Shown here: positions 1-8,259 of the stretch, one piece after another | How the letters are laid out: every line of letters starts with the position of its first letter | Numbering within the stretch: the stretch's first letter is position 1 | From: Neopusillimonas maritima | GTDB lineage: Bacteria > Pseudomonadota > Gammaproteobacteria > Burkholderiales > Burkholderiaceae_B | Length of the DNA: 64,000 nucleotides | Strand: one strand, 5' to 3' | Assembly: GCF_040930455.2 (NCBI RefSeq) | Contig: NZ_CP170494.1 | The notes under the pieces: generated by a model | Databases searched by the model: none | What the model was told of the DNA's origin: nothing | Seen by the model: only the letters and a program-made list of their open reading frames with translations | Program-made: the position numbers and the translations under genes

Positions 1-1566
1 GAGCAGTTCGGTGTCGACGCCGTCTTTTCCACCAATTTACCCCAGTTCGACCGCCAAACCCATAATGGCACGCATTACATTATTACTGGTGGCGCCGGCG
101 GGTTAATCATTGATAATGACCGGAGCCATCATCATTTTGTTTCGGTGGATGTTGAGGGCGACCAAATCACGATTGAACAACGGCAGCTCAACATTGCGCA
201 GCCGCCGTTTTGGCGTACCCTGGAAAGCTTCTGGTTTTTTGTTCACTCCCTGTTTTATGTCGGTTATCTCAACTTTATTCTGTTGGTAACCATTGTCGTT
301 GCAATTGCCATTTGGTTACGCAATCGAATCTTTACGGAACAAGACTACTACCCCAATTTTGACATGGACCCGGACGCGCTGAAAAACGCCCGACTGCGCA
401 TTGCCATGTTTACCAATAATTATTTGCCGTTCATCGGCGGCGTGCCCATTTCCATAGAACGACTGCGTCAAGGCCTACTACAGCAGCGGCACAAAGTACT
501 TGTTGTTGCACCGGCGTATCCCACAGCCAACAAAACAAAGCATGGAATATTGCGTGTGCGTACCCTCATTCCTTTCGGAAAAGGCAAAAGCTTTCGTTTG
601 GCAAATATATTCTCACCCGCACTGTATAAACAGGTTTTGCGTTTTAAACCAAACATCATTCATGTGCATCATCCATTCTGGCTTGGCAGCGTAGGGCTCT
701 TTATTGGCCGGCGTTTGAATATTCCGGTTATCTACACCTACCACACCCGGTTGGAGCATTATGCCCACTATGTTCCCCTGCCAAGCGCTTTGTTTCGGAA
801 CCTGGCGTCGCATGCAATCGTACGTCGTTTCGCAAATCGATGTGACGGCGTCATCGTCCCAACCGAATCGGCCGAAGAGTATCTGCGTACCATTGGCGTA
901 AAACGACGTGTTCTGGTTCAACCCACCGGTATCGATTTGCAAAAATTCGATGCCGTCGCCGAAGATCGCATTAATCTGTTGCGCCAGGAGCACGCGCCAA
1001 ATGGCGAACGTATTCTAATCAGCATTTCCAGGCTGGGAAGGGAAAAGAATATCGACTTTTTGCTGGATGCCATTGCGTTATTAAAAGAAAGTAAGTTGCC
1101 ACCGTTCAAACTATTAATTCTTGGCGATGGCCCTGAAAGGAACCGCATTCAGGGAAAAATTAACCAGCTGGGGCTGCGTAGTTCGATTTCTCTACTGGGG
1201 TCTGTACCGCCCGAGCGCGTTCCGGAGTATTGCCGGGCAGGCGACTTGTTCTTATTCGCTTCGCGCTCAGAAACCCAGGGCATGGTCATATTGGAGGCGA
1301 TGGCGTCGGGCATGCCGGTTGTTGCCGTGCGTTCAAGTGGTATTGACGATATTGTTGAGAACGGCGTAAACGGTTTTAAAACGCCGCCAAGCAAGCAACA
1401 ATGGTGTGAACGGATTAAACAAATTTTAGACAACGAGCCTTTGCACAAGCAACTGTCAGAAAATGCAAAGCTAACGGCCTCGAATTACAGCATCAAATGT
1501 TTCAGTGAACATGTACACCAGTTTTACGCCCAAATCCTGACTGCCGCACGACAGCTTGAAAAGTAG
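1..1566 (+). CDS. Metallophosphoesterase C-terminus fused to a family 4 glycosyltransferase (5' end outside window)
   Basis: The reading frame is open from base 1, so the gene begins before the window; the ATG at 145 is internal. The first ~55 visible residues (a GGAGG turn, then HHHFVSVDV) look like the C-terminal strand region of a calcineurin-type phosphoesterase. A hydrophobic membrane segment lies near visible residues 85-106. From about residue 131 (LRIAMFTNNYLPFIGG) to the end it is a GT-B glycosyltransferase of the GT4 type, with the EX7E-like motif ETQGMVILE. Family knowledge: GT4 enzymes transfer sugars from nucleotide sugars to lipids or glycans. The membrane segment suggests a phosphatase domain on one side of the inner membrane and a cytoplasmic transferase on the other. 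Substrate is unknown. The glycosyltransferase call is firm; the phosphoesterase part rests on a short stretch. Confidence 0.8.
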   Translation, partial: EQFGVDAVFSTNLPQFDRQTHNGTHYIITGGAGGLIIDNDRSHHHFVSVDVEGDQITIEQRQLNIAQPPFWRTLESFWFFVHSLFYVGYLNFILLVTIVVAIAIWLRNRIFTEQDYYPNFDMDPDALKNARLRIAMFTNNYLPFIGGVPISIERLRQGLLQQRHKVLVVAPAYPTANKTKHGILRVRTLIPFGKGKSFRLANIFSPALYKQVLRFKPNIIHVHHPFWLGSVGLFIGRRLNIPVIYTYHTRLEHYAHYVPLPSALFRNLASHAIVRRFANRCDGVIVPTESAEEYLRTIGVKRRVLVQPTGIDLQKFDAVAEDRINLLRQEHAPNGERILISISRLGREKNIDFLLDAIALLKESKLPPFKLLILGDGPERNRIQGKINQLGLRSSISLLGSVPPERVPEYCRAGDLFLFASRSETQGMVILEAMASGMPVVAVRSSGIDDIVENGVNGFKTPPSKQQWCERIKQILDNEPLHKQLSENAKLTASNYSIKCFSEHVHQFYAQILTAARQLEK

Positions 1567-1598
1567 GTATGCTGGTACTCATTTGGAGGCTGTGTCAC

Positions 1599-2564
1599 AT
1601 GCGTGTATTTTCCAATCCAGTCGGTCCGGGCTCACTTTGGTTTGATAACCTGACCACTGCCGACGGCACCCCAGTTGCCTACGACCCGCAAGCACGTGCA
1701 TTTCTACCAATGCCCCCTTTTTGTGCAAACCGCGAGCGGATTAACTGCAACTGGATTGCGCCGAAACAAGGCGCCCTTTGTCGATCATGTGCCATGACGA
1801 CGCTGACGCCCGACCCAAACATTCCTGACGCTATTTTCAACTGGGCGCTCACCGAAGCGGCCAAGCGCTGGGTACTCGATAACCTGGGCCGATGGCATTG
1901 GTTCCGACCCGAAGACCCTGGTACACGACCCGTTTTCCACATGCTCGCTGAAGGCAATATTCCTGTGCTGATGGGCCACGGTGACGGTGTCGTGACCATA
2001 AGCGTCGCCGAAGCCGATCCCGTAGTGGGCATCACGCGCCGCCAAACCCTTGCAGAACCCTACCGGACCATGATTGGTCACATGCGCCACGAGATCGCAC
2101 ACATGCTTTGGTGGCGGTTAAGTTTGCGCGACGATTTTCTTGAGGCTTTTCGTGCGATGTTTGGCGACGAACGCGCCAATTACACCGCCGCGCTTCAACG
2201 CTATTACAACGAAGGCCCACCGTCCGACTGGACCCAGCACTTTCTAACCTCGTACGCGACCTCGCATCCGCATGAAGACTGGGCCGAGACGACAGCGCAT
2301 TTATTACACCTGACTGATATTACCGACAGCTTCGTCGCGGCCGGGTTGTCGTCCCCGGAATTACCAACTGGAGGCTGGGACCCCTACGCAGAACCGGATA
2401 CCAACCGCCTGATACATATCGCCGCATCGCTGACGGTAGGCGTCAATCACGTTAACCGCTCAATGGGCTTGTCGGATCTTTATCCGTTTGTACTGTCAAC
2501 CACCGCACGCAATAAACTTACTTTTGTGCATGATTGGTTGCGCCGTGGTGCGCAAGGGCTTTAA
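1599..2564 (+). CDS. Putative zinc-binding metallopeptidase (Peptidase_Mx-like)
   Basis: 321 residues from the ATG at 1599, chosen over the in-frame ATG at 1569 because GGAGG lies nine bases upstream. The motif HEIAH (residues 164-168) is an HExxH zinc site, and a downstream HPHEDWAET segment is typical of the family that carries an N-terminal zinc ribbon followed by a metallopeptidase domain. Here the second half of the ribbon is present (C42, C50, C61, C64), but the first cysteine pair expected near residues 5-20 is missing. Cytoplasmic, with no signal peptide; the biological role of the family is not established. Its stop overlaps the convergent stop of the RND pump gene. Confidence is high for the family and low for function. 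Confidence 0.78.
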   Translation: MRVFSNPVGPGSLWFDNLTTADGTPVAYDPQARAFLPMPPFCANRERINCNWIAPKQGALCRSCAMTTLTPDPNIPDAIFNWALTEAAKRWVLDNLGRWHWFRPEDPGTRPVFHMLAEGNIPVLMGHGDGVVTISVAEADPVVGITRRQTLAEPYRTMIGHMRHEIAHMLWWRLSLRDDFLEAFRAMFGDERANYTAALQRYYNEGPPSDWTQHFLTSYATSHPHEDWAETTAHLLHLTDITDSFVAAGLSSPELPTGGWDPYAEPDTNRLIHIAASLTVGVNHVNRSMGLSDLYPFVLSTTARNKLTFVHDWLRRGAQGL

Positions 2565-5500
2565 AACGCCTTAATATCTTCCAGAACCAAGTACAAACAA
2601 GGCACCAGAAACAGAATCAAAGCGGTGGCAAACACAATACCAAACCCCAGTGACACTGCCATAGGAATAATATAGGTTGCCTGGAGCGAAGTTTCAGCAA
2701 TAATGGGCGCAAGACCCCCAAAGGTAGTCAATGTCGTCAGGACGATAGGTCGGAAGCGACGCAGCCCCGCTTCGTAGATCGCCTGAGCCGGGCCCAAGCC
2801 CGCGCCTTGCTGTCGATTAGCATACGACACCATGATAAGCGAGTCATTCACCACGACACCAGACAATGCCACAATGCCCATGATGCTTACCAGTGAAAGC
2901 TCCATTCCCAGAATCATGTGGCCGATAATTGCCCCCACAGCACCGAAGGGTATCGCCAGTATCACTACCAAAGGTTGTAGATAGCTGCCGAAAGCGACTG
3001 CCAGCAATGCAAAAATAGCGATCATGGCCAGTCCGAAGCCGCCCCAAAGCGCCGCAGTGGATTCTCTGAGATCGGCCTGGCTTCCCTGAAAGCTCCAGGT
3101 CAGCCCTGGGAAATCCGCGCGTAGTTGCGGCAATATTTCAGTTTGTACCAATTCCAGCACCTGACCGACTGCCGGCTTGGGCTCGACATCCGTACCGACG
3201 GTGATGATCCGGCGACCATCCCGACGATCGATCGAGCGAAAAGAGGTGCTAACTGTGATCTCTGCCACATCAAGTAACGGGACCTCCTGACCCGAAGGCG
3301 TGCGAATCACCAGATTGTTCAAGTAATAAAGGTCCTGACGCTGAAATTCCGGCAACCGTACCCGAATTTCATTTTCATTAATCCCTCGCAACTGGCGTAG
3401 CGCAATACTGCCGTAAAACGCATCCCGCAGTTGCCAGCCGATGTCGGCGCCTGTAAGGCCCAGCGCCCGGCCTTCTGCTGTAAGACTAATATCGAACTGC
3501 GGTTTGCCGGGACTGTAATTGTCGTTGACATTGCGGGTCTGGCTTATCTGTTCCAGCTCGTCGACAAACCGTTGGCTGGCCTGGGCAAGGATATCGATGT
3601 CGGTATGGCTCAGGTCGACGCTGATGTCATCACGCCAACTGCCCGGACCTTGCTCGGCCTCGAAGGTAATCTGATCCACGCCTTTAAAATCACCCAATTC
3701 GTCGCGCCACAGGGCAATGATCTCGTTGACCGTCATGTCACGCTCTTCCTCCGGGCGCAACACCAGCTCAACGTCGATAAACTGCTGTCCACCACGCACA
3801 TTCGTCTTGATGCCTTCGACGTTGCGACTTAGATTATTCGCTTCGAACAGACGTTGCGTGTCTTCAGTTATTGCCATGGCCAGCTCGCCGGCTTGACGGG
3901 CCGTGGTGCCAACCGGCAGTCGAACCGCCGCTTCGATTTCATCGGCCGGCGCCTCCGGCATCATAATCATGCCCATATGGTCGCTGGTGGCATAGGCGCC
4001 CGAGACGACCATAATGGTAAAGGCAGCGCTAAGCGTGAAATAACGAAACCGTAGCGCCATATCCAACAGTGGCCGGTAAACCCGGTTCACCACCGCTTCG
4101 AACCCCTGGGAAAACGCACGCTGTACACGATGCATCCCGCGACCATAAACAGTAACGCTGCCGCGTCCGCTGCGGGCCAGATGCGCGGGCAGAATAAACA
4201 ACGCCTCCACCAGGGAAATCGCCAGCACCAGTATCACCACCACACCCAACGGCCACCAGAACTTGCCGGTGGTACCGGGTATGAACAGCAACGGCAGGAA
4301 GGCAACAATATTGGTAAGAATGCTGAAGGTCACCGGGCCGGCAATATCGCGCGCGCCTTTAATGGCGGCCTCCATGAAACTCATACCCTTCTCACGGTAC
4401 TCGTAGATGTTCTCTCCCACGACGATCGCGTCGTCAACCACAATACCCAGCACCATGAGAAAGCCGAACATGGAAATCATATTAATACTGACCCCCATCG
4501 CCGGCAGGAACAATACACTACCAACAAAGGAAATGGTCATCCCCATCATGATCCAGAATGCCAGCCGATATTCAAGAAACAGGCTAAGAATGACCATCAC
4601 GATAATCATGGCCATCACGCCATTTTCAAGCAGCATGTTCATTCGCTCTTCAAACTGCTTGGCCCGGTTACTGTCTATGCGAACATCAACCCCGTCCGGT
4701 AGCGTGACAGACAGTTCGGCCATCACCTTTTCAACTGCATCGGCAATCTCCAGGGGCGACTGCTCACCAGTGCGGAATATTTCAATCTCCACCGAATACT
4801 GGCCGTTAAACCGAGAATGAAATCCATCTTCCTCGAAACCATCGCGAACGGTGGCGATATCGCCAAGCGTAACCGTACCCCCCGAGTCCGCATTCAGGAT
4901 CACAATGTCTTCAAACGCGTCAGCCCACTGTTTGCGCTCCTTAAGCCTTAGCAGAATATCGCCCTCCTCTGTGGCCATGGACCCTGCAGGAATGTCGCGG
5001 CTGGACTGTTCGATCAGGCGGGCTACATCGGACAAGGTCAGGTCGTACTTGCGCAATGTCTCCTGACTGATCTCAACGCTGGTCATGTAATCGGGCACAT
5101 CGTCGATCACCGCCTGCGTGATGGCGTCTTCAGAAAGCAACCGGTTGCGCACTTGCTCGCCAAGCTGGCGTAGCGTCCAGATATCCACATCGCCATATAT
5201 CGTCAGTTCCATGACGTCCTGGGTTGGTACGACCAGTTGTACCCGCGGCTCTTCGGCCTGCTCAGGGAAGGTGCGCACACGGTCAACCGCTTGCTGAATG
5301 TCTTGCAAGGCCTGCATCTGGTTACTGCCGGCAACCAGTTCCAATAGGATGGTGCCGGTATCCTCACGGGCCGTAGAGGTCATCTCTTTAATGCTTTGAA
5401 TACCCTGCACCGCCTCTTCGACGGGCAAAAGAATACCCTTCTCCACTTCTTCGGGCGCGGCGCCAGGGTAATTAACCGTGACCTCGACAATATCCAGCTG

Positions 5501-5650
5501 AAACTCTGGAAAGACCTCTTTTTGTACCTGTAAAGCCATCCAGAAGCCGCCCACCAGCAACAGAATCATCATCAGGTTGGCGGCAATAGAGTTACGGGCC
5601 ATCCACTCGATGGGGCCGACCCAGCCCTTTCGGCCTGATTCGTCACTCAT
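2561..5650 (-). CDS. RND multidrug efflux pump, inner-membrane permease
   Basis: About 1029 residues, the normal length for an AcrB-type HAE1 pump. The N-terminal membrane helix is followed by large periplasmic porter domains, then the helix carrying GIVVDDAIVV, which holds the paired aspartates of the proton relay. A second half repeats the same layout, ending in the helix with GVVVNDSLIM. Start: the ATG at 5650 has GGAAGG eight bases upstream; a GTG at 5659 is possible. The start overlaps the end of the adaptor gene by eight bases, implying translational coupling. The pump would export hydrophobic or amphiphilic compounds by proton antiport through the adaptor and outer-membrane factor encoded just upstream. 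The substrate cannot be read from sequence. Confidence 0.95.
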   Translation of the reverse strand: MSDESGRKGWVGPIEWMARNSIAANLMMILLLVGGFWMALQVQKEVFPEFQLDIVEVTVNYPGAAPEEVEKGILLPVEEAVQGIQSIKEMTSTAREDTGTILLELVAGSNQMQALQDIQQAVDRVRTFPEQAEEPRVQLVVPTQDVMELTIYGDVDIWTLRQLGEQVRNRLLSEDAITQAVIDDVPDYMTSVEISQETLRKYDLTLSDVARLIEQSSRDIPAGSMATEEGDILLRLKERKQWADAFEDIVILNADSGGTVTLGDIATVRDGFEEDGFHSRFNGQYSVEIEIFRTGEQSPLEIADAVEKVMAELSVTLPDGVDVRIDSNRAKQFEERMNMLLENGVMAMIIVMVILSLFLEYRLAFWIMMGMTISFVGSVLFLPAMGVSINMISMFGFLMVLGIVVDDAIVVGENIYEYREKGMSFMEAAIKGARDIAGPVTFSILTNIVAFLPLLFIPGTTGKFWWPLGVVVILVLAISLVEALFILPAHLARSGRGSVTVYGRGMHRVQRAFSQGFEAVVNRVYRPLLDMALRFRYFTLSAAFTIMVVSGAYATSDHMGMIMMPEAPADEIEAAVRLPVGTTARQAGELAMAITEDTQRLFEANNLSRNVEGIKTNVRGGQQFIDVELVLRPEEERDMTVNEIIALWRDELGDFKGVDQITFEAEQGPGSWRDDISVDLSHTDIDILAQASQRFVDELEQISQTRNVNDNYSPGKPQFDISLTAEGRALGLTGADIGWQLRDAFYGSIALRQLRGINENEIRVRLPEFQRQDLYYLNNLVIRTPSGQEVPLLDVAEITVSTSFRSIDRRDGRRIITVGTDVEPKPAVGQVLELVQTEILPQLRADFPGLTWSFQGSQADLRESTAALWGGFGLAMIAIFALLAVAFGSYLQPLVVILAIPFGAVGAIIGHMILGMELSLVSIMGIVALSGVVVNDSLIMVSYANRQQGAGLGPAQAIYEAGLRRFRPIVLTTLTTFGGLAPIIAETSLQATYIIPMAVSLGFGIVFATALILFLVPCLYLVLEDIKAF

Positions 5651-6860
5651 TGCGCTCACCTTCCAACCTTAATCGGGCTCCGTTGACTACAGAAGCCAAA
5701 TCATTGGTAATGACCTGATCGCCATCCGCAAGCCCGGCGCTAATGTAAGCGTATTCCTGATCACGAAAGGCAATGTCGACATCGCGTATGGATAGCCGGT
5801 TGTCCTCCATGACCCAAACCGTGTCATTACGACGCACCAGATTTCGGTCGAGGCGTATCACGCCTTCCAACGGCCGCCCTTTTATATGTACCCGCACTTG
5901 AGTGCCGAGGATCAGCGGCGGTTTGCCTGCGGACTGCGCCAGAGCAAGCGGATCCTCCACCGTAATCAAGACCCGGGCCATGCGGGTATTGGTATCCAGA
6001 TCACCCACCAGTTGCTGCAGTTCCCCCTCACGTGTTACCCCAGCCGGCCAGACCGTATCATGGCGTAAGGTAACCGGCGATTTCGGGGCATTGGGATCAT
6101 CGTTAAAGTCCAGCCACTGAAGCTTGGAAAGCGGAACGGTGGCTTCTACCCAGTATTGTTGGGTTCCCACCAGCCGGCCGAGGGCTTGGCCGGGGCTCAC
6201 CTGGGAGCCTTCGGTGACCTCACGGCTGAGCACCCGAGCAGGGAAAGGCGCACGGATATCGGTTCGACCCAGATCCAACTCAGCCTTCCGGACAGCCGCT
6301 TCGGCCGCCATTATTTCAGCCTTCGCCTGTGCCATCTGCGGCTGGCGCAGCATCAGTGCTTTACTGCCGGGCTCTATCTCTTCGCCCAATAACTGGAATT
6401 CCTGCAAAGCGACAGCTTGCTGGCCCTCCTCAAGCGCCAAATTCGCTTGCGCCTGCTGAAGTTCACTGCGACGTTGATCAAGCACAGTGCGATAATCTGC
6501 CGGATCGATTCGTAGCAACACCTGGCCTTCATCAACCCGATTTCCGGGGGAAAACACTTCGGCTTGCTCGATGACCTGGCCACCTACCCTTGAGCTCAAC
6601 GTTATTTCCTGGGCAGGCGTCACCATACCCATTACCTCTATCGACGGCCTGAAATCAGCGCGGCTAAGCGTTTGAACATCAACCAGCATCGCGGTTTCAC
6701 GGACTGTGTCCGAGCGGGTGGCAGAGGGCTCCGTTTTGAAGATCAGCCAAATCAGGACGACACCCGTTAGCAGAATCAACAACGTTATAAAGCCGGTTTT
6801 TACGGGGCCGGCCCTGTGCGCCTCGGGACGGACAACATTTTCATCGACGGGTTGGCTCAT
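5643..6860 (-). CDS. RND efflux periplasmic adaptor (membrane fusion protein)
   Basis: 405 residues. A short cytoplasmic N-terminus is followed by one membrane helix (about residues 21-43), a lipoyl/barrel-sandwich half motif, a coiled-coil hairpin rich in Gln, Ala and Glu (about 130-190), the second lipoyl half, and C-terminal beta-barrel and membrane-proximal domains. This is the HlyD/AcrA-type order. It bridges the inner-membrane pump and the outer-membrane channel in the periplasm. The gene lies between the outer-membrane factor gene (44 bases upstream) and the pump gene (eight-base overlap), so the three form one transport unit. It is anchored by a membrane helix rather than a lipid, unlike many AcrA proteins. 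Confidence 0.93.
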   Translation of the reverse strand: MSQPVDENVVRPEAHRAGPVKTGFITLLILLTGVVLIWLIFKTEPSATRSDTVRETAMLVDVQTLSRADFRPSIEVMGMVTPAQEITLSSRVGGQVIEQAEVFSPGNRVDEGQVLLRIDPADYRTVLDQRRSELQQAQANLALEEGQQAVALQEFQLLGEEIEPGSKALMLRQPQMAQAKAEIMAAEAAVRKAELDLGRTDIRAPFPARVLSREVTEGSQVSPGQALGRLVGTQQYWVEATVPLSKLQWLDFNDDPNAPKSPVTLRHDTVWPAGVTREGELQQLVGDLDTNTRMARVLITVEDPLALAQSAGKPPLILGTQVRVHIKGRPLEGVIRLDRNLVRRNDTVWVMEDNRLSIRDVDIAFRDQEYAYISAGLADGDQVITNDLASVVNGARLRLEGERNE

Positions 6861-6904
6861 AAAGAGTCATTCTCCGAATTGGTAACGTTTTGATTGTTGG
6901 ATGG

Positions 6905-8257
6905 CTATTCTATGGTTTCAATATTGCCCGCCAGCGCCCGATATAGCGCGACCCGGTTAGAGAGCGACTGCTGACGGGTCGCCAGCTGTGTGCGCCTGAG
7001 GTCTTGCTGTTCCTGCAAAGCGTCCAGCACTTCGATATAACTGACGGCGCCATTCAGGTAGCGGTTACGCAACTGCCGGTAGGTCGCGTCAGCTAATTGA
7101 ATTCGCGTTGCTAGATTTTCCAGGCGCCGGCGTTGTTCTTGCTCTCGGATCAGCGCGTCTTCAACCTCTTGAATGGCGGTTAGAACCGCCTGGCCATATT
7201 CTCGCACCCGTTCCTCGCGCAACGCCTGCGAGCGCCGCACCTCCGCTCGACGTTCTCCCCCATCCACCACCGGCATCACCAGATTGCCGGCCAAGGCGAG
7301 CAGCCAGTTATAAAAAAGGTCGCCGGAGCCGCGCGACTGAGAGCTCAGTGATACGTCGATGGAAAAGCGGGGGAAACGATTACTAATCGCGGCGGCCAAT
7401 TCCCGATCTGCGGCCTGAATCAACCACCACGCCTGCTGCAGGTCCGGGCGCCGCTGAACAAGCTCGGCAGGTATCCCGGTTTTTGGTAGCTCCGGGAGTG
7501 TCGGCAAGGCATCACCGTCAGGTAACTGAACCCGGCCCGGCGACTGCCCGACCAGCACAGCCAGTTGATTTTCAAGGACACCGATCTGTGCGTTTGTTTC
7601 GTTAATACGGTCAACCGACGCCGCAACCAGCTGACGCTGACGCAAAACATCTGCACTACTACTCAAGCCTACGCCAAAACGAGTTTCGATGATGGTCAGC
7701 ACATTACGATTAGTGTCAAGCTGGCGCTGCGCCAAATCACTTTGCGCCCGCTGCGCCAGTAGTTGAAACCACGTGTTGGCAATCTCCCCGCTCAGCGTAA
7801 TGGCCGCCGCCTGGTAATCCGCCAGGGTCGCCGACGCACGAAACTGGTCGGCGTCAGCCAAGGACTGCACCCTGCCCCACAGATCCACCTCATAACTAGC
7901 GCTAAGCCCGACACTAAATAGGTTGACGTCGGTGTTATTGGGCCCTTCCTGTCGCTCAGCGCCGCCACTCGCATCAACAGACGGATACAGCGTTGCTTCT
8001 TGCCGTTCGGCCACGGCCCGCGCCTGAAGCAGACGTTGATACGCAGCCTGAAGACTCAAATTCTCGTCCAGTGCACGGCGCACGAGCTGATTCAGGTTCT
8101 GATCATCAAACGACTTCCACCATGTATCGGAGACAGGTTGTTGCCCAGTCTCGGAAAACGAGTCAGGCAGTATCACCGGGGCGTTTGACACGGACGGCTG
8201 GGTAGAGCAGGCAGCAAGAAGCAACACCAGAATAAGGGGAAATAGCCGATACGACAT
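6905..8257 (-). CDS. RND efflux outer-membrane factor, NodT/OprM-type lipoprotein
   Basis: 450 residues from the ATG at 8257; a GTG at 8260 is an alternative. The N-terminus is a lipoprotein signal ending in the lipobox LLAAC, with Cys17 as the lipidation site. The rest shows the two-repeat TolC/OprM layout of long helices and barrel strands, including the GLSASYEVDLWGR segment typical of NodT-family efflux lipoproteins. It would form the trimeric outer-membrane exit duct for the adjacent RND pump. Its start overlaps the stop codon of ilvD (TAGTGATG), so the efflux genes may be co-transcribed with ilvD, an unusual partner for an efflux operon. No local repressor gene is visible. Confidence 0.93.
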   Translation of the reverse strand: MSYRLFPLILVLLLAACSTQPSVSNAPVILPDSFSETGQQPVSDTWWKSFDDQNLNQLVRRALDENLSLQAAYQRLLQARAVAERQEATLYPSVDASGGAERQEGPNNTDVNLFSVGLSASYEVDLWGRVQSLADADQFRASATLADYQAAAITLSGEIANTWFQLLAQRAQSDLAQRQLDTNRNVLTIIETRFGVGLSSSADVLRQRQLVAASVDRINETNAQIGVLENQLAVLVGQSPGRVQLPDGDALPTLPELPKTGIPAELVQRRPDLQQAWWLIQAADRELAAAISNRFPRFSIDVSLSSQSRGSGDLFYNWLLALAGNLVMPVVDGGERRAEVRRSQALREERVREYGQAVLTAIQEVEDALIREQEQRRRLENLATRIQLADATYRQLRNRYLNGAVSYIEVLDALQEQQDLRRTQLATRQQSLSNRVALYRALAGNIETIE

Positions 8258-8259
8258 CA

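Noticed and set aside
4130..4702. Long His/Gln-rich plus-strand open frame opposite the RND pump gene
   Set aside because: It is the antisense shadow of a well-conserved pump gene, with no ribosome site or domain.
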